DNA of 64,000 nucleotides from Sipunculus nudus (lineage: Eukaryota > Annelida > Sipuncula > Golfingiida > Sipunculidae), in the NCBI GenBank assembly GCA_026874595.1, contig CM049312.1, forward strand, positions 77,539,429-77,603,428, written 5' to 3'. A program made the position numbers and the translations under genes. Each line of letters opens with the position of its first letter. The first letter of the stretch is position 1. Under the pieces are notes generated by a model. It was given only the letters and a program-made list of their open reading frames with translations, was not told the origin of the DNA and did not search any database. Positions 12,527-24,304 of this stretch are shown here, one piece after another.

Positions 12527-13923
12527 CCGTAAAATCTCCACTTAAAACCGCACTTCCGATTAAAACCGCACCCAGACTTCGCCGAAATTCCAGGCGAGAC
12601 ACCGCGAGGAGCTCAAATAATAAGAACCCCCCTTTAAAACCGCACCAACTTTCGCTACGGAATGATTTGACAAGACACAATCAAGCAATCATCTAGAAAT
12701 GAACACGCGTAGGATGCGACTTCGCCATTCCTGTCCACTTTAAAAATTCCTTGGGCATTTTATTTAAACACATCATAACCCTTTTTTCAGGGTCACTCAA
12801 GCATGAAGTTTGGGAAGACGTAAGGGCCGGTGAACCTCTGCCTGTTTATACAGATTTTATATTCCGTGCCGTATTCTTGTTTGCTACTGATTTGTCATTA
12901 TATTTTGGAAAAAATATTCTGCTGATCCATTTCAAGTCACTGTATATTTTAATTCTAAAAGTAATATTTTGAATTCTTAATTTTTTATGAAAATTCCATT
13001 TTCTGGAATTACTCGGAAGATTCATATCATTTTCATACCGGTTACTTCGGTATTATCTTCGTCACATCGTACGTCGACATCACTCCATGTCACAATTTGC
13101 TGGTGCGTTTAAAACATCGCTGGTCAACTTAACTAAATATCAAAGTAACTGAAGTTACCATTTCGAGATACGCACGTATAGGAAACATGACGCTTGAAAA
13201 CGAGTGATTTTAAGGTAAAATTAAAGTGGCCAGTCCGGGTTAGCAAGTTTTTTTCCTGAAGAAAGTTTCCGTGTGGAGAGCCATTTTGTCAAGGCAGTGT
13301 TCGCGCAAGGCACGCTGGGACGAAATAGGTGGCTGTTCTATTTACCACCCACCGCGTACAGCCGTTCAAAATATTCTTAGCAGAATACCGGGGTGTTTCA
13401 GCAGATGGCGGCACTAAAACTTGATTTTAAAACGATCGTCTGCCATTGTGTGACTCTTTACTATGTCAGCTTTTTATTCATTTTACGTTTTTAACAAATA
13501 ATCATTGCTAAATAATGCCGCAAATGGGTTTAAACTATGCTTATATTTCAATTTTGCTTGACCATGCCCAACGAAGTGGACCACTGTGTGTAACAGCAGG
13601 GTTGTTGTAAACGTATTATTTGGTGACAATTACCAAGATTTTATAACAAGTTATATATCACACGAAAACTAATAAGCAATATTTAATTTATAAATAACAA
13701 ATAATCGTAAATAATACATTTATACACGGCTCCCATGCATGCTAAGAACACCCTTCGAAAGTTGCAATATTATCGCCCACGCGCCGGGCCAAAAACGATG
13801 TCTGTCAGGAAGATTTCAGGAAACCCTTCTAGTAAAAACCGCACAGTGCTTTCAGGAAATCAACCTGATTTCAAGATTTTGAATTTCTTGATTAAACCGC
13901 GGTTTTAAGTGGAGATTTTACGG
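12527..13923. mobile_element. non-autonomous DNA transposon with perfect 25-bp terminal inverted repeats
   Basis: The left end starts CCGTAAAATCTCCACTTAAA and continues ACCGC; the right end (13899-13923) is its exact reverse complement over 25 bp. Both ends are flanked by TA (12525-12526 and 13924-13925), consistent with a TA target duplication as in Tc1/mariner-like elements, though the terminal sequence itself is not one I can assign. Extra ATTAAAACCGCAC-like copies lie just inside each end. The interior is noticeably richer in CpG than its surroundings (for example around 13030-13080 and 13750-13800) and has no long reading frame, so it is non-autonomous. Confidence 0.85.
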
Positions 13924-13944
13924 TAATTATCCCCCACTGTTTGC

Positions 13945-14080
13945 AGATTTCCAATTGCAGTGCCGCATGGGTGCAGCCATCTTTGTTTATACGCTGAGCC
14001 AATCAGATTTTGTTAACGAGCTCCACATTGGCACAGTCATCTTTGATGGCATGCTGAGCCAATCAGATTTTGTTTTACCC
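13945..14080. repeat. imperfect tandem duplication of about 66 bp
   Basis: GCTGAGCCAATCAGATTTTG occurs at about 13996 and 14052, each preceded by a related GCA..CATCTTTG segment. The two units are diverged. It could be a small promoter-like CCAAT cluster (each unit holds CCAAT), but there is no other promoter evidence. Confidence 0.6.
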
Positions 14081-14390
14081 AGAGTTAGTTTGCTGGGTGT
14101 TTGGCTGCTTGCCAAACCTGAATCATCCATCCATTTCTCACAGTGTGTGAGTCGAAGGTCCCCGGGAAGTCACTCACTGTGTTCAGAGTATATGTGTTAA
14201 CATGTGTCTCATGTATGCCTTAATTTCATCCGTGAGTACCAAGTAAAACCAGACTTCTTCAGGCTCTTCAGTGTGTACTGTGTTAACATGCTTCATATCA
14301 ATCTTGTGGTATGTTTTCCAAGCTAAACATCAGACCTTTGTGACAAAGTTTATCTTCTATTGGACTGAGCCTGATTTCTCTAGTCTTTAG

Positions 14391-15041
14391 CTCCAAGTCA
14401 GACACTGAGTCCAGGACCATCAAGTCAAAGTCTGAGTCTGAGTCCAGGACCATCAAGTCAAAGTCTGAGTCTGAGTCCAGGACCATCAAGTCAAAGTCTG
14501 AGCCTGAGTCCAGGACCATCAAGTCAAAGTCCGAGCCTGAGTCCAGGACCATCAAGTCAAAGTCCGAGTCTGAGTCCAGGACCATCAAGTCAAAGTCCGA
14601 GTCTGGGTCCAGGACCATCAAGTCAAAGTCTGAGTCTGAGTCCAGGACCATCAAGTCAAAGTCTGAGTCTGAGTCCAGGACCATCAAGTCAAAGTCTGAG
14701 CCTGAGTCCAGGACCATCAAGTCAAAGTCTGAGTCTGAGTCCAGGACCATCAAGTCAAAGTCTGAGTCTGAGTCCAGGACCATCAAGTCAAAGTCTGAGT
14801 CTGAGTCCAGGACCATCAAGTCAAAGTCCGAGTCTGAGTCCAGGACCATCAAGTCAAAGTCCGAGTCTGAGTCCAGGACCATCAAGTCAAAGTCCGAGTC
14901 TGAGTCCAGAACCATCAAGTCAAAGTCCGAGTCTGAGTCCAGGACCATCAAGTCAAAGTCTGAGTCTGAGTCCAGGACCATCAAGTCAAAGTCTGAGTCT
15001 GAGTTCCTGAAAAAGTCTAGGTCCTACATGACTGGTCCCCG
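14391..15041 (+). CDS. BCAS3: putative BCAS3 cassette exon encoding 18 Ser/Glu-rich repeats
   Basis: A candidate exon of 651 bp. AG at 14389-14390 follows CTGATTTCTCTAGTCTTT, and the donor-like GTTAGT starts at 15042. Joined to the previous exon (phase 2) and the next exon (needing one base), both junctions are in frame, so inclusion adds exactly 217 residues: His at the left junction and Arg at the right. The frame has no stop. It encodes 18 copies of an 11-residue unit SKSESESRTIK (33 bp), first copy SKSDTESRTIK, variants SEPES and SESGS, then a unique tail FLKKSRSYMTGP. The array spans about 14395-15004. Most third-position changes are silent, but that is also true on the other strand, so it is weak evidence. 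The Ser-Lys-Ser-Glu pattern resembles a disordered, heavily phosphorylatable linker. It could instead be an intronic minisatellite that happens to be open, as the 24-bp array further on is. Confidence 0.42.
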
Positions 15042-15930
15042 GTTAGTGGATGGCCAGTGCCTCTAAAGGACAGAATAGCAAAATCTTCTTAGATTCTCAG
15101 AGATTTGCTCTAATATCTTGAATGACAAGGTATTACTCCTGGATCATTCCTTTCCCATTTCATATAAACTTGATACCCAGGAGACTGTACTTACAATAGC
15201 ATATCATTCTTTTCTAATGAATACCATCATCTTCTTTCAAATTTTAATAGATATCATAATGCCACCAACAGGCCATGGACCTATCCTTTATTTTAAAATC
15301 AGATGAAGGTCCTTAAATTGGTTGAAATTGTTGACTTAATCAATTTTTCTGTAGAATTTAGTTTTGTTTAATAATGTTTCATACAGGCAACTGATGTACC
15401 ACACAGTATATATTAAACAATGAGTGCTATCCATAAGTTAAAAAGGAAAGTTACAGCATCCGCTTCAGCAACTTTATAAACATTTATTGAAATAAATGGA
15501 CTTTTCATTTTATATGCTAATAAAACAGATGGAAGCATATATAACATTTTTGGATACAAATTGATAAATCACTTGCTCATTGGAATATCAGTTGATGTGT
15601 ATGATAAACACCTAATGTAAACAATGTCAGGGCTAACCACACTGATGTGATATTTACGTTAATATACAATATGCCTGCAGTGTGATTTATACTTATACTA
15701 CAACAAGTCTGTTTGTGGGTTTAGCCTGCGTATGATCAGTGTCACCACTGTTTTATGTGTTTTCTCACTCTTTAACTCCAGACAGGGTTATGGTTACATC
15801 GTATTTAGATGACAGTAATACATCTATCACTCGTGTCACACTCTGCGTGTAATTGGTGTATTTTGTCGGAGCAAGGCCGACGTGTCACCTTTTCAAAGAT
15901 GAATGAAACTGCTGTTTTGTTTTGATGCAG
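15042..15930. other. intron sequence before exon at 15931
   Basis: No recurring repeat seen. It ends GCTGTTTTGTTTTGATGCAG, a good acceptor. A repeat-poor, moderately GC-richer part lies at about 15690-15930. Confidence 0.5.
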
Positions 15931-16064
15931 GATTCAGTCCTCAGCCTGTTCGAGCCCGATGGCGATGCCAAAGTCCAGCACCCGTGTTCGTAAACAACGG
16001 CACTCCTCTGGGAGCCTCAGCGATATGTCAGCCCCGTCTCCCGCTGGGCTTCTAATAGAAGCAG
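15931..16064 (+). CDS. BCAS3: BCAS3 internal exon, Ser/Arg-rich
   Basis: 134-bp exon between TTTGATGCAG and GTAAGG (from 16065). One base completes the codon started by the exon ending at 12346 (CA+G, Gln), 44 codons follow, and it ends in phase 1. It encodes IQSSACSSPMAMPKSSTRVR, then KQRHSSGSLSDMSAPSPAGLLIEA. Human BCAS3 has RIQPVRSDPVSMPGSSR at the same position (from memory), so IQ, SxPxxMPxSS and the basic Ser-rich character agree. The basic stretch RVRKQRHSS is a plausible kinase or 14-3-3 type target, which is inference. It is followed by a 42.6 kb intron, unusually long for an invertebrate gene of this kind. Confidence 0.9.
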
Positions 16065-18439
16065 GTAAGGGCAACCCAACAGTAATAAATTAGGGAGTAT
16101 ATATATATGTGGTGTGTGTGTGTGTATATGTTTGTGTGTGTATATATATATACATACAAAAAAGGCCTTATTTCAATATTAAATGGTCATTGAAATAACC
16201 CAAGGTCATGTAAAATTGATTGATATGAAAATAATACAAAAGAGTTTTTTTTTTTATGCACAGGATTTTAATAAGATGGGATATTTCAGTACAATTACAT
16301 GATCACAACTACTTACATGGCATACAGGGTTACAACTGAATGGTCAACATACCTTATGTTCAAGATGTGTGTTAAGAAATATGTATATATATACATATTA
16401 GTGGTTGGAATTGGTTATAAATCATATTTGATGATTTTAAGATAGAAAACAACTGAAGATTGATTTCTAATTGATTATTTTCTGTACCATCTATATTACT
16501 GTGAAATGTGCTGTTTAAAATTAAACCTAAAATATATATGGAGTAAATTCAGTCTAACTTGTACATCACACTGAAACGGCAAGGTTGTGGCAGTTCTGTT
16601 GACACTTATTATTGCACACAGTTTTATGCTGTTTGCTGTTTTGTGCCCCGTCTTTCTAATATCTCTGACAGAATAAGAATATATTATTTGGATAATATGA
16701 CTTCTTTGGATGTGCATACATTTATAATTGTTTTTGATCATTTATGCAAAGGTGCATTATTTATTATGAAAAAAAAAGACCAATCATTGATATAATCGAT
16801 TAATTGGGGCACACTATTATGTATATATATATTTATACCCTTTCCTGAGCTGTCCAGTTAGTGTTGAAACTTATAGGAAATTTTAGAATCACATTCATTA
16901 CATTATAGGTACTATCGGTATACCCATACTTTTGACATGTGACCTATGACATCCGGGGTTTCAGTGGGTATGCAGAATGGCAGCCCCAATGAGCAGTTTT
17001 TTTTTAGAAACTTTGAGAAATAAATCTGTCAGGGTTCAGCAAGGCCCTGGAAATGCAACAAGAAAGTACTCAGGCAAGAATTTATCTACTGAAAGAGCTT
17101 AGTGGCTTAGTGGGGACATGTTTTTGTGAAGTTTAAAATAGAATAACACTTTTTAATAACCCACCCAGATCCTTAAATTATAGTATGATTACGCACAGAC
17201 TGTGCACTCAATACCATGGCGACTGACTCACAAAATCTTCAGTTAACATCTCTATCATGTCTCGTGCAGCTAGCATGAAAGAAACTTAAGTTACACAATT
17301 AAGAGTGTAAGGTGTGTGCAAATTGTTTTAATGCTGTTGATGAAAAAAATACCTCTAAGTGCATATACATGAACCAGTGCTAGCTTTATGTTGACTCCAG
17401 GTAAACAAGATTCTTTATTTATGCTGCTTTCGTTACCTCTGGAATAGATGGTATGTACAAGATTCCTGGTGGGAAATCCCGTTTGACACGTGATCCAGGT
17501 GGAACGTACCACTGGGAAATTGGGATTTGGCAGAGCAAGTCGATCTACAGGTTCAACTTAGCGACCTTCACCTTTATTCACTCCTTTTCTATGCAGGGAG
17601 CAAATGAAGACACAAATAATGGAAATATTTGACTGTTTTACATAAAAGTTTTAAATGACAAATAAAGTTGAACAAATGTAACATGAAACATATTTTATTA
17701 ATCAGTTTCCTTTTGGTTACTATCACAACCTAGACATCCAGTCAGTGGGTCTTTTGTTGGGTACCAAATGTTTGCAAGTCATACGAACGAGCTGCCATCT
17801 AGTACATATCATCTGTACGAGCGGTACTGAATGCAGCATTAGACACAGGCTACTGACCTACAGTTCCAGCTATCTCTCATAATGTCTATGGTCCATAAAG
17901 TTCCTGCTCAATCTCTGCTGAATCTAAGCCTGTGTCTCTGAAACAGGAATATTAACATCAGTTTATCACTTTATTAATGTAAGCTCAACATCTTTTAACA
18001 GGTAGTCTTCATCAGCCTCATTAAATGGGGGTAACATCCAAAGTGACAAGTTTTCATCACACCATACCTGTTTATTGAACATCCTATTGTGTATGTGTGT
18101 ATCAGATTCATGGTCAGCTTGTGGTGCCACCTAGTGGTAGTTTTAGGAAATAAAACAGTATATCAGTCAGCTGAACTTTGCCTCAGTTACTTCACTTATT
18201 GTTATGGACCAAAATCAACTTTCATAATTGATCAATATCAAAGTGTATACGTAAAAATATTTAACTAAATCTTTCTTGCACATGGTTGGGTCAAAGTAAA
18301 AGACTTTCTTGAATTAATTATAGCTGAAGTAATTAAAGTTTTTATCAAAATGATCGGTGGTTGTAACATGAAAGATGAACACAATGTAGAAATGAGTCAG
18401 CACTTCGGAGAATAAAATTAATGTGCTATGTTATGAGTT
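16065..18439. other. start of the 42.6 kb intron, no gene recognised
   Basis: Begins with the donor GTAAGG. A TA/TG microsatellite lies at about 16098-16155. The rest is AT-rich with frequent stops in all frames and no family that recurs elsewhere in the window. Confidence 0.5.
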
Positions 18440-18800
18440 ATTATAATGAATGCATTGCACTCATATGACTCACATTCATATCTCATTATCATATTACCTC
18501 ATACCTGCATTATCACACACTCATCTCCTGTTTATCTTGTACTTATATTTTCAAACTTATATTATCTTATACTCATGTTCTCTCATATTCATATTATTAT
18601 CTCACTCATTTTATCTTATACTCTTTTCATATTCCTGTTATCTTATACTCTGTATTATCATACTTATAGTTTTATACTGGTATTACCTTGTACAAATATT
18701 CTCCACACACATTTCACATTCATACATGTATTGTCTCACAATTATATTATCAATTTATATTATCTCCAACTCATATAATCACATTCTTAAATTATATTAA
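18440..18800. repeat. pyrimidine-rich degenerate minisatellite
   Basis: Repeated motifs of the type TATCTTATACTCAT, TTATATTATC and CTCATATTCATAT recur every 15-25 bp. Two + strand frames remain open across it only because purines are scarce. No gene. Confidence 0.65.
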
Positions 18801-18919
18801 ACTAAGATGAAGGCAAATAGTAAGGCTGATTATGGGGGAAGGCGGGTGTTGTGCCCTCTTCAGTTATTAATGATAAATCATAAGACTTATGAAAATTGAT
18901 AAAGATTGTACTCATTGTT

Positions 18920-19010
18920 TTTAACTCACCTGATTGAAAGTCATATGAACTATAGTGTTTTAAGGTTTATCTGTCCGTCTGTCTGTCTGTCTGTCTCGCA
19001 GTATGCCCAC
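18920..19010 (+). mobile_element. 5'-end fragment related to family 1
   Basis: TTAACTCACCTGATTGAAAG ... CATATGAACTATAGTG followed by a GTCTGTCTGTCC run copies the layout of the family 1 start (TTAGCTCAGCTGA ... CATCTGAGCTATAGTCG, then GTCCGTCC). The core and 3' end are not found next to it. Confidence 0.55.
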
Positions 19011-19074
19011 AAGTTTGTTTCCGGACAGTAACCCCTATTTGTGTTTATCAATTGGATTCCAATTTGGGTATATC

Positions 19075-19190
19075 TATATATAGTGATACTGTCAGAGGCA
19101 TTGGTAATCATATTGATTTTGTCAGAGCTATTGGTAATCATATTGATCCTGCCAGAGCCATTGGTAATCAGATTAGTTCTGTTATTTCAA
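19075..19190. repeat. 36-bp tandem repeat, about three copies
   Basis: TCAGAGGCATTGGTAATCAT, TCAGAGCTATTGGTAATCAT and CCAGAGCCATTGGTAATCAG occur at a 36-bp spacing, each followed by ATTGAT or ATTAGT and TCTG or similar. Confidence 0.75.
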
Positions 19191-20030
19191 TCGATATATC
19201 ATTATATTGATCTTTTGTTCCAGTCTAGAGAATAGTACCCATAACTTGTAAAGAATCAGGATAAGACAAGTGAAATGTAAAAGAAAATATAATTTCATGA
19301 TAAACTAGTTGTTTTATCTGTATTTCAAAAGTACACATATCATTAATTTCATTTAAAACATAAGGTTGAAATGACAAGAACAAATAAGCAAAATAGCAGA
19401 GTTTCTGTATAAATATTGACCTCTACTTGTAAATATTTAAGAAGGAAGCAACCAAGCAACTTTGGTTAAGCAATTACTGGTTCAACTTTCACTGTGGTTT
19501 CATAAAATACTCACCCCCACCCCCACCCCCTCCATGTTATGGCAGTCAGGTTTGCTGTTTCTGGAAAGTTGGATAGAATGTTTTCATTATGATTTTCCTG
19601 TCAAGTAAATGTCTTGATCTATATAATCAGTGGATCTTGTTAAGACCAAATCGGGGAGGTTATTTTTTATAGTTCTCTCGTTTGTCCCTCAATAGATCCT
19701 TTCTGTTCCTGCTTAAAGTGTTACTTTCTCTCTCTCTCACACACACACGTTTTTCTTCATTAGTCTCTCCTACCCATCTTCTCTATTTTATTTTTATGTT
19801 CCTCAAATGGTCTCTTTCTCCTAAAAAATTCAAATCTCCTCAATCTTTCAAAACAGCAGTTTTATATGAGAAAAAAATTTTCATTACACAGATGCCTAAG
19901 TGGACTGTAGATTATCACAAGCTTTTAATAGCAAGAGGCGGAGAGACAAATACCCAAATAAAAGAAAGATGAAAGGGCTAGAGGGGCAAGTGTTAGTTAT
20001 GTATCAGATGTTTTTTGGACAGATATACTT
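19191..20030. other. intron sequence with short microsatellites
   Basis: Contains a CCCCCA run near 19512, and TC/CA dinucleotide runs near 19725-19750. No gene recognised; open frames around 19680-20080 show no resemblance to known proteins. Confidence 0.5.
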
Positions 20031-20940
20031 TTATAGGTGTGGTGTGAAAGCGGCCGCAGCTGAAGCAGTCCTGCTGCGCTGACTGGCCGCCCAGCCTGCT
20101 GGTGAAGACCCACAAACTTCCCTACCAGCAGTTGTTTCTGCGTGTGGCCGATCTGCATGTGTCATAAGGCCTTCCTAAAACTCTATTTCAGGGGATTGAA
20201 ACAGGATGGTATGACCACAATTAAACCTCGTAAGCATTGATAATAAGGAAAATAAAGTTCAAATGAGCCTAGCGGACCTGCCAGCCTCCCACCTGGTTTT
20301 ATAATAACACTGAACTTCCCAGAAGTTTCACACTGCATTTACGGGCGTCATGATGTCAGTTGGGTGCACTAAGACGTTCAGAGCATCATTTAGCTATACC
20401 GCATCTAAAGCTGCTATCAAAGCGACTTCATCAATTATTTAAAGGATGTGGGGTATGGGTATTGTACTTGCTCTGTGACCAAAAGCTCAATTCTGTCTTT
20501 ATTGAAAGGTGATGATTCGGAAAGAGTCGTTGGGGGTCTCCAGCGCCTGCTTTATGTCATCCTTTCAGTAGAGACAGCATTAACACGTTAGTTCACCTCG
20601 TAAGTTTGCCATTTCACTTGTGATAAGGGCAGGTCTGCAAACGAGTCGTCCTTGTCTGCACCTCTGTTTGATGAAAAAGTTTGGGCTCTTAAGTTTGATA
20701 GGATCACAGGATTGCATTTAATTGGACCAGAATGATTAGATGCGGTGGAAACATGTTCAGATTGTCTTCAGGTCAGCAGTTAGAGAGTTTCAGCCATGGT
20801 AACTTGTAACTAACTCACTGCTACACAAACCTAGGGTAGTATTTTTAGCACATTAAGTGAGGATCTGGTCAGTGGTTGAGATCCTGATTTGGTTACGTGG
20901 TTACTTTGTCATGAAAGAAGGAAGAGGAGTCTGGTGTAAT
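20031..20940. promoter_or_regulatory. repeat-poor block, candidate regulatory DNA
   Basis: By eye this block is richer in GC and lower in simple repeats than the surrounding intron, has no long frame, and does not recur in the window. It contains GCGGCCGCAGCTG at about 20050 and many short homeodomain-like and CATCATTTAG-like words. That it is a conserved enhancer is inference only, based on BCAS3 introns being hosts of regulatory elements in other animals. Confidence 0.25.
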
Positions 20941-21019
20941 TTGTAACATATTTAGTTTCTGTTCAGCTCATTCATGACAGGTTATCTTCTTATCAGAGGC
21001 AGGCTTCCTGTTCATGTAG

Positions 21020-21400
21020 ACAACTTGTTCAGACTGTTTGAGGTTATCAGGACCAGGCCTCCTAATGTAGTCACATGTACAGACTACCCTTAGGTTATCA
21101 GGACCAGGCCTCCTCATGTAGTCACATGTACAGACTACCCTTAGGTTATCAGGACCAGGCCCTATGTAGTCCCATGTACAGGCTTTCCTCAGGTTATCAG
21201 GACCAGACCTCCTCATGTAGTCACATGTACAGACTACCCTCAGGTTATCAGGACCAGGCCTCCTCATGTAGTCACATGTACAGACTACCCTCAGGTTATC
21301 AGGACCAGACCTCCTCATGTAGTCACATGTACAGACTACCGTCAGGTTATCAGGACCAGGCCTCCTCATGAAGTCATATGTACAGACCACCCTCAGGTTA
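21020..21400. repeat. 51-bp minisatellite, about seven copies
   Basis: The unit runs ATCAGGACCAGGCCTCCTCA, then TGTAGTCACATGTACAGACT, then ACCCTCAGGTT. One copy lacks several bases (near 21160). Because 51 is a multiple of 3, frames stay open on both strands; this is not evidence of coding. Confidence 0.85.
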
Positions 21401-22040
21401 GAGGGAAACCATCATAGAAGGCAAGCAGGGTGTCAGATTAGGGTAAAGGGGAAACATGTAAGGACACAAACAGGATGTCAAATAAGGGTAAAGGGAAACA
21501 TGTAAGGACACAAACAGGGTGTCAGATAAGGGTAAAAGGGAAACATGTAAGGACACAAACAGGGGGTCAGAAGGGAAACATCTTAGGGGACAAGCAGGCC
21601 CAGGTGACAGATAAGGTTAAAGGGGACACGTGAAGAGACAAGCAAGGTATCAGATAAGAAGAGTAAAGGGGAAACAACTGAGCAGACAAGCAGGGTGATG
21701 GACATGTAAGAGTTAAGGGGAAACATCTAAGAAGACAAGCAGGGTGTCAGATAAAAGTAAAGGGGAAACATGTAAGGAGACAAGCAGAGTGTCAGGTAAG
21801 GGTAAGGGGGAACATCTAAGGATACAAGCACAGTGTCTGATATGGGTAAAGGGAAAATATCTGAGGAAACAAGCAGGGTGTCTCATAAGAGTAAAGGGGG
21901 AAACATCTAAGGAGACAATCAGGGTATCAGATAAGGGTTAAGGGGAAATATCAAAGGAGACCTGCAGGGTGCCAGATAAAGGTAAATGGGAAATATCTGA
22001 TGAGGTAAGCATTGCCCCGATAAGGGTATAAAGAGGAAAT
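21401..22040. repeat. purine-rich minisatellite of about 45 bp
   Basis: Roughly thirteen diverged copies of GGTAAAGGGGAAACATGTAA, GGAGACAAGCAGGGTGTCAG, ATAAG. It abuts the 51-bp array directly and differs in unit and composition, being strongly purine-rich on the + strand. Confidence 0.8.
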
Positions 22041-22580
22041 ATCCCAAACTTTGAGGAATATAATGGTTGTCATGTCGTCAGGTCGGTGACAGGTGATGCT
22101 GCAGGAATGATGCTGTTACTGGCCTGCAGGTGCTGCTTTTATTCTTACTGCCTTGTCATGCAGCAGTGCCAGCTGACAGCATGCCTTGATATGTGCTGAT
22201 GTTTTGTTTAACATGCCAAGTATCCCACATCAACCACTCCCTGTACACTTAGACCTACCATTAATAAGGCCTGCCCAGACATAGCCATGGGAGCTGTCTG
22301 ATGTGAAATTTCTTTTCTCTTTTTGGTATCCTGCATATGTCTTTGAAGCTCTGTGATGCTGTGCCTGTAATCTGACACTTTTAATTTCCTCACTATTAAT
22401 GTCATGACTTGTTGTGTTTTCAAGCTTCTTTGTTTGAATTACATCTTACAGTTGAGATGAGGATAATTAAGACCCACTCTGTATATATGTTATACACTGT
22501 CGTCCTTAATTGCTCATCCTTTTATGAGTACAAGCACAAACAACGACTTGACCACATTGTCCTCTAAACTATATTCATTT
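22041..22580. other. intron sequence, nothing recognised
   Basis: Unique-looking sequence between the minisatellites and the first copy of the 22.6 kb repeat family. No gene or recurring repeat seen. Confidence 0.45.
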
Positions 22581-23030
22581 GCAGTTCTTAAAGCCAGCTA
22601 TTAACCTACCTTTTTTGTAGAATTTATTTGATTTCTGGCTTACTCTGCGTACATATATTAATAAACTGTATAAAATTCCTGCTAATTAAATTTCTTATAA
22701 TGTCTCTGTGCTGGATGTATAAGCCTGTTTTCCTACAGGCTGTTAGTAAATACTTGCACCAATGTTGACAAATTGAAAAACCATGTAACCTGAGGTGGTG
22801 GGTTCCATACGTGCAGAAAATTGAAAGGTCACTAGTTGCAAAATGCCCTTTGCAAAACTTTCCACCAGATGCCCTTGTTGAATGTTTTTGGATTATTTTG
22901 GCACCCCACTTGCAATAAACATGTGGATATAAACAAAATTGAACAGCCTTTATGTTATTGGGATGGGTATTTTCTGGCCTATATTTATAAAAGGTTTAAG
23001 GGATTCCACCTCAAAATAACAACCACTTTT
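22581..23030 (+). repeat. interspersed repeat family 4, copy 1
   Basis: Shares with 23546-23990 and 39112-39620 the ordered landmarks TTTTTGTAGAA, CTGGC.TACTCTG, AATTCCTG, CACCAATGTTGACAAA, ATACGTGCAGAAAATTGAAAGG, TTTGCAAAACT, CCCTTGTTGAATGTTTTTGG and ATAAAAGGTTTAAGG. It seems to be a ~450-bp element without coding capacity; class unknown. Confidence 0.7.
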
Positions 23031-23545
23031 GCACTGTCCCTATTCTGTTTTGCTCTTTACATCAAACCTCTCTTTGACAACCATCTGAAAAATGTAACCA
23101 TATTATTAAGGTTGTAATTTCAATATCTCAAAACTGGTTTTTGTTTTTCCTCACCATGTTTTTTTTCATGTATAAAAATTTTATTTAGAATTTAAAAAAT
23201 TGTTAAAATTTCATAGATTCAATTTCTAGACAGAAACTTCATACAGGAAAAAAAAACCAAAAAATAATGTTTAGATATAGTCATGTTGTTTGATATAAGC
23301 CCATTAAAAAGTGGTTTGTTGTTACTGGTTGCTAAAAATGTATATCATTTAAACATTTAAAGTTTACAAAAATGTTAAAATATCATACATGAAAATTAAT
23401 TTGAATTTTCTTAATACATGTATCATTAGAAGGAGCTCTGTACCAGGTTTTAAATTAATTTATACCTTATGGGGTCTAATATGCATTTGAAAAAGCCTTT
23501 TGATTAATTTTAAATTTTGGTTATTTTGCCAGCGATGCTACCTTA
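23031..23545. other. AT-rich spacer between two family 4 copies
   Basis: AT-rich sequence without recognised gene. It may be an extension of the family 4 unit not shared by the other copies. Confidence 0.4.
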
Positions 23546-23990
23546 AAGGAACCTATTCACCTACAATACTTTTTCTGTAGAACTTATGTGACATCTGGCC
23601 TACTCTGGGAGCATATCAATAAGGAAATGTAGATAACTCCTGTTAGAAAAATTCTTATAACACCTCTGTGACTGGTGTACTGTGAGCTTGTTTATCTAGT
23701 AAACATAGTATGCATGTGCCAATGTTGACAAACAGAAAAACCTAAAGTGGTTTGGTGCATATGTGCAGAAGTTGAAAGGTCATTTGTTACAAAACGCCCT
23801 TTGCACAACTCTGGTTTGTCTGACTTGCTGCCCAATGTCCGTGTTGAAAGTGTTTGGATTATTTTGGCATGGCTCCCCACATGTTATAAACATGGGGATA
23901 TAAACAAAACGGACAGTTTTTCTGGCCTATTTTTATTTAAGGTTCAAGGGATAAAATTTAGTTGGTAAACATCAGATATTGGAATAGGCC
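23546..23990 (+). repeat. interspersed repeat family 4, copy 2
   Basis: Same landmarks as at 22581-23030, including ACCTATTCACCTACAATACT at the start and TATTTTTATTTAAGGTTCAAGGG at the end region. It lies in the same orientation about 960 bp after copy 1. Confidence 0.7.
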
Positions 23991-24304
23991 CCTTTAAATA
24001 TTTATATTATTTAATTCAGTGTGTGTGATGTTAAGATCAGAAGCAAAAGAGCATTCATTCATTAAACAAACAGAAATAAATGTTGAACAAAAATTTAAAA
24101 AAAGGTCTCATGCACTCCATGTACACTTAAACCAATGTGATAATAATATATGATACATCGACAGTCATCAGTTTAACTGAAGCACCGTAAATTGTTAGGA
24201 GTCCTGGGTGTTGTCTGTGACCTTGATGCAACACATAATTAATCACAGAGAGGATTTCTTGTACTTGGTGTAACCCTGGTTAGTCCAAACGCAGTTTTAT
24301 ACAG

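Noticed and set aside
12451-12696. 81-codon frame overlapping the left end of the 25-bp TIR element
   Set aside because: It crosses the transposon boundary and shows no homology; it is a chance frame.
14298-14984. A 228-codon minus-strand frame of acidic DSDSDFDLMVL repeats
   Set aside because: It is the opposite strand of the 33-bp array. It has no splice support, and the + strand frame matches BCAS3 splice phases while this one matches nothing.
20968-21390. 140-codon minus-strand and 98-codon plus-strand repeat proteins
   Set aside because: They come from the 51-bp minisatellite (17 codons per unit), open on both strands, with no splice or homology support.
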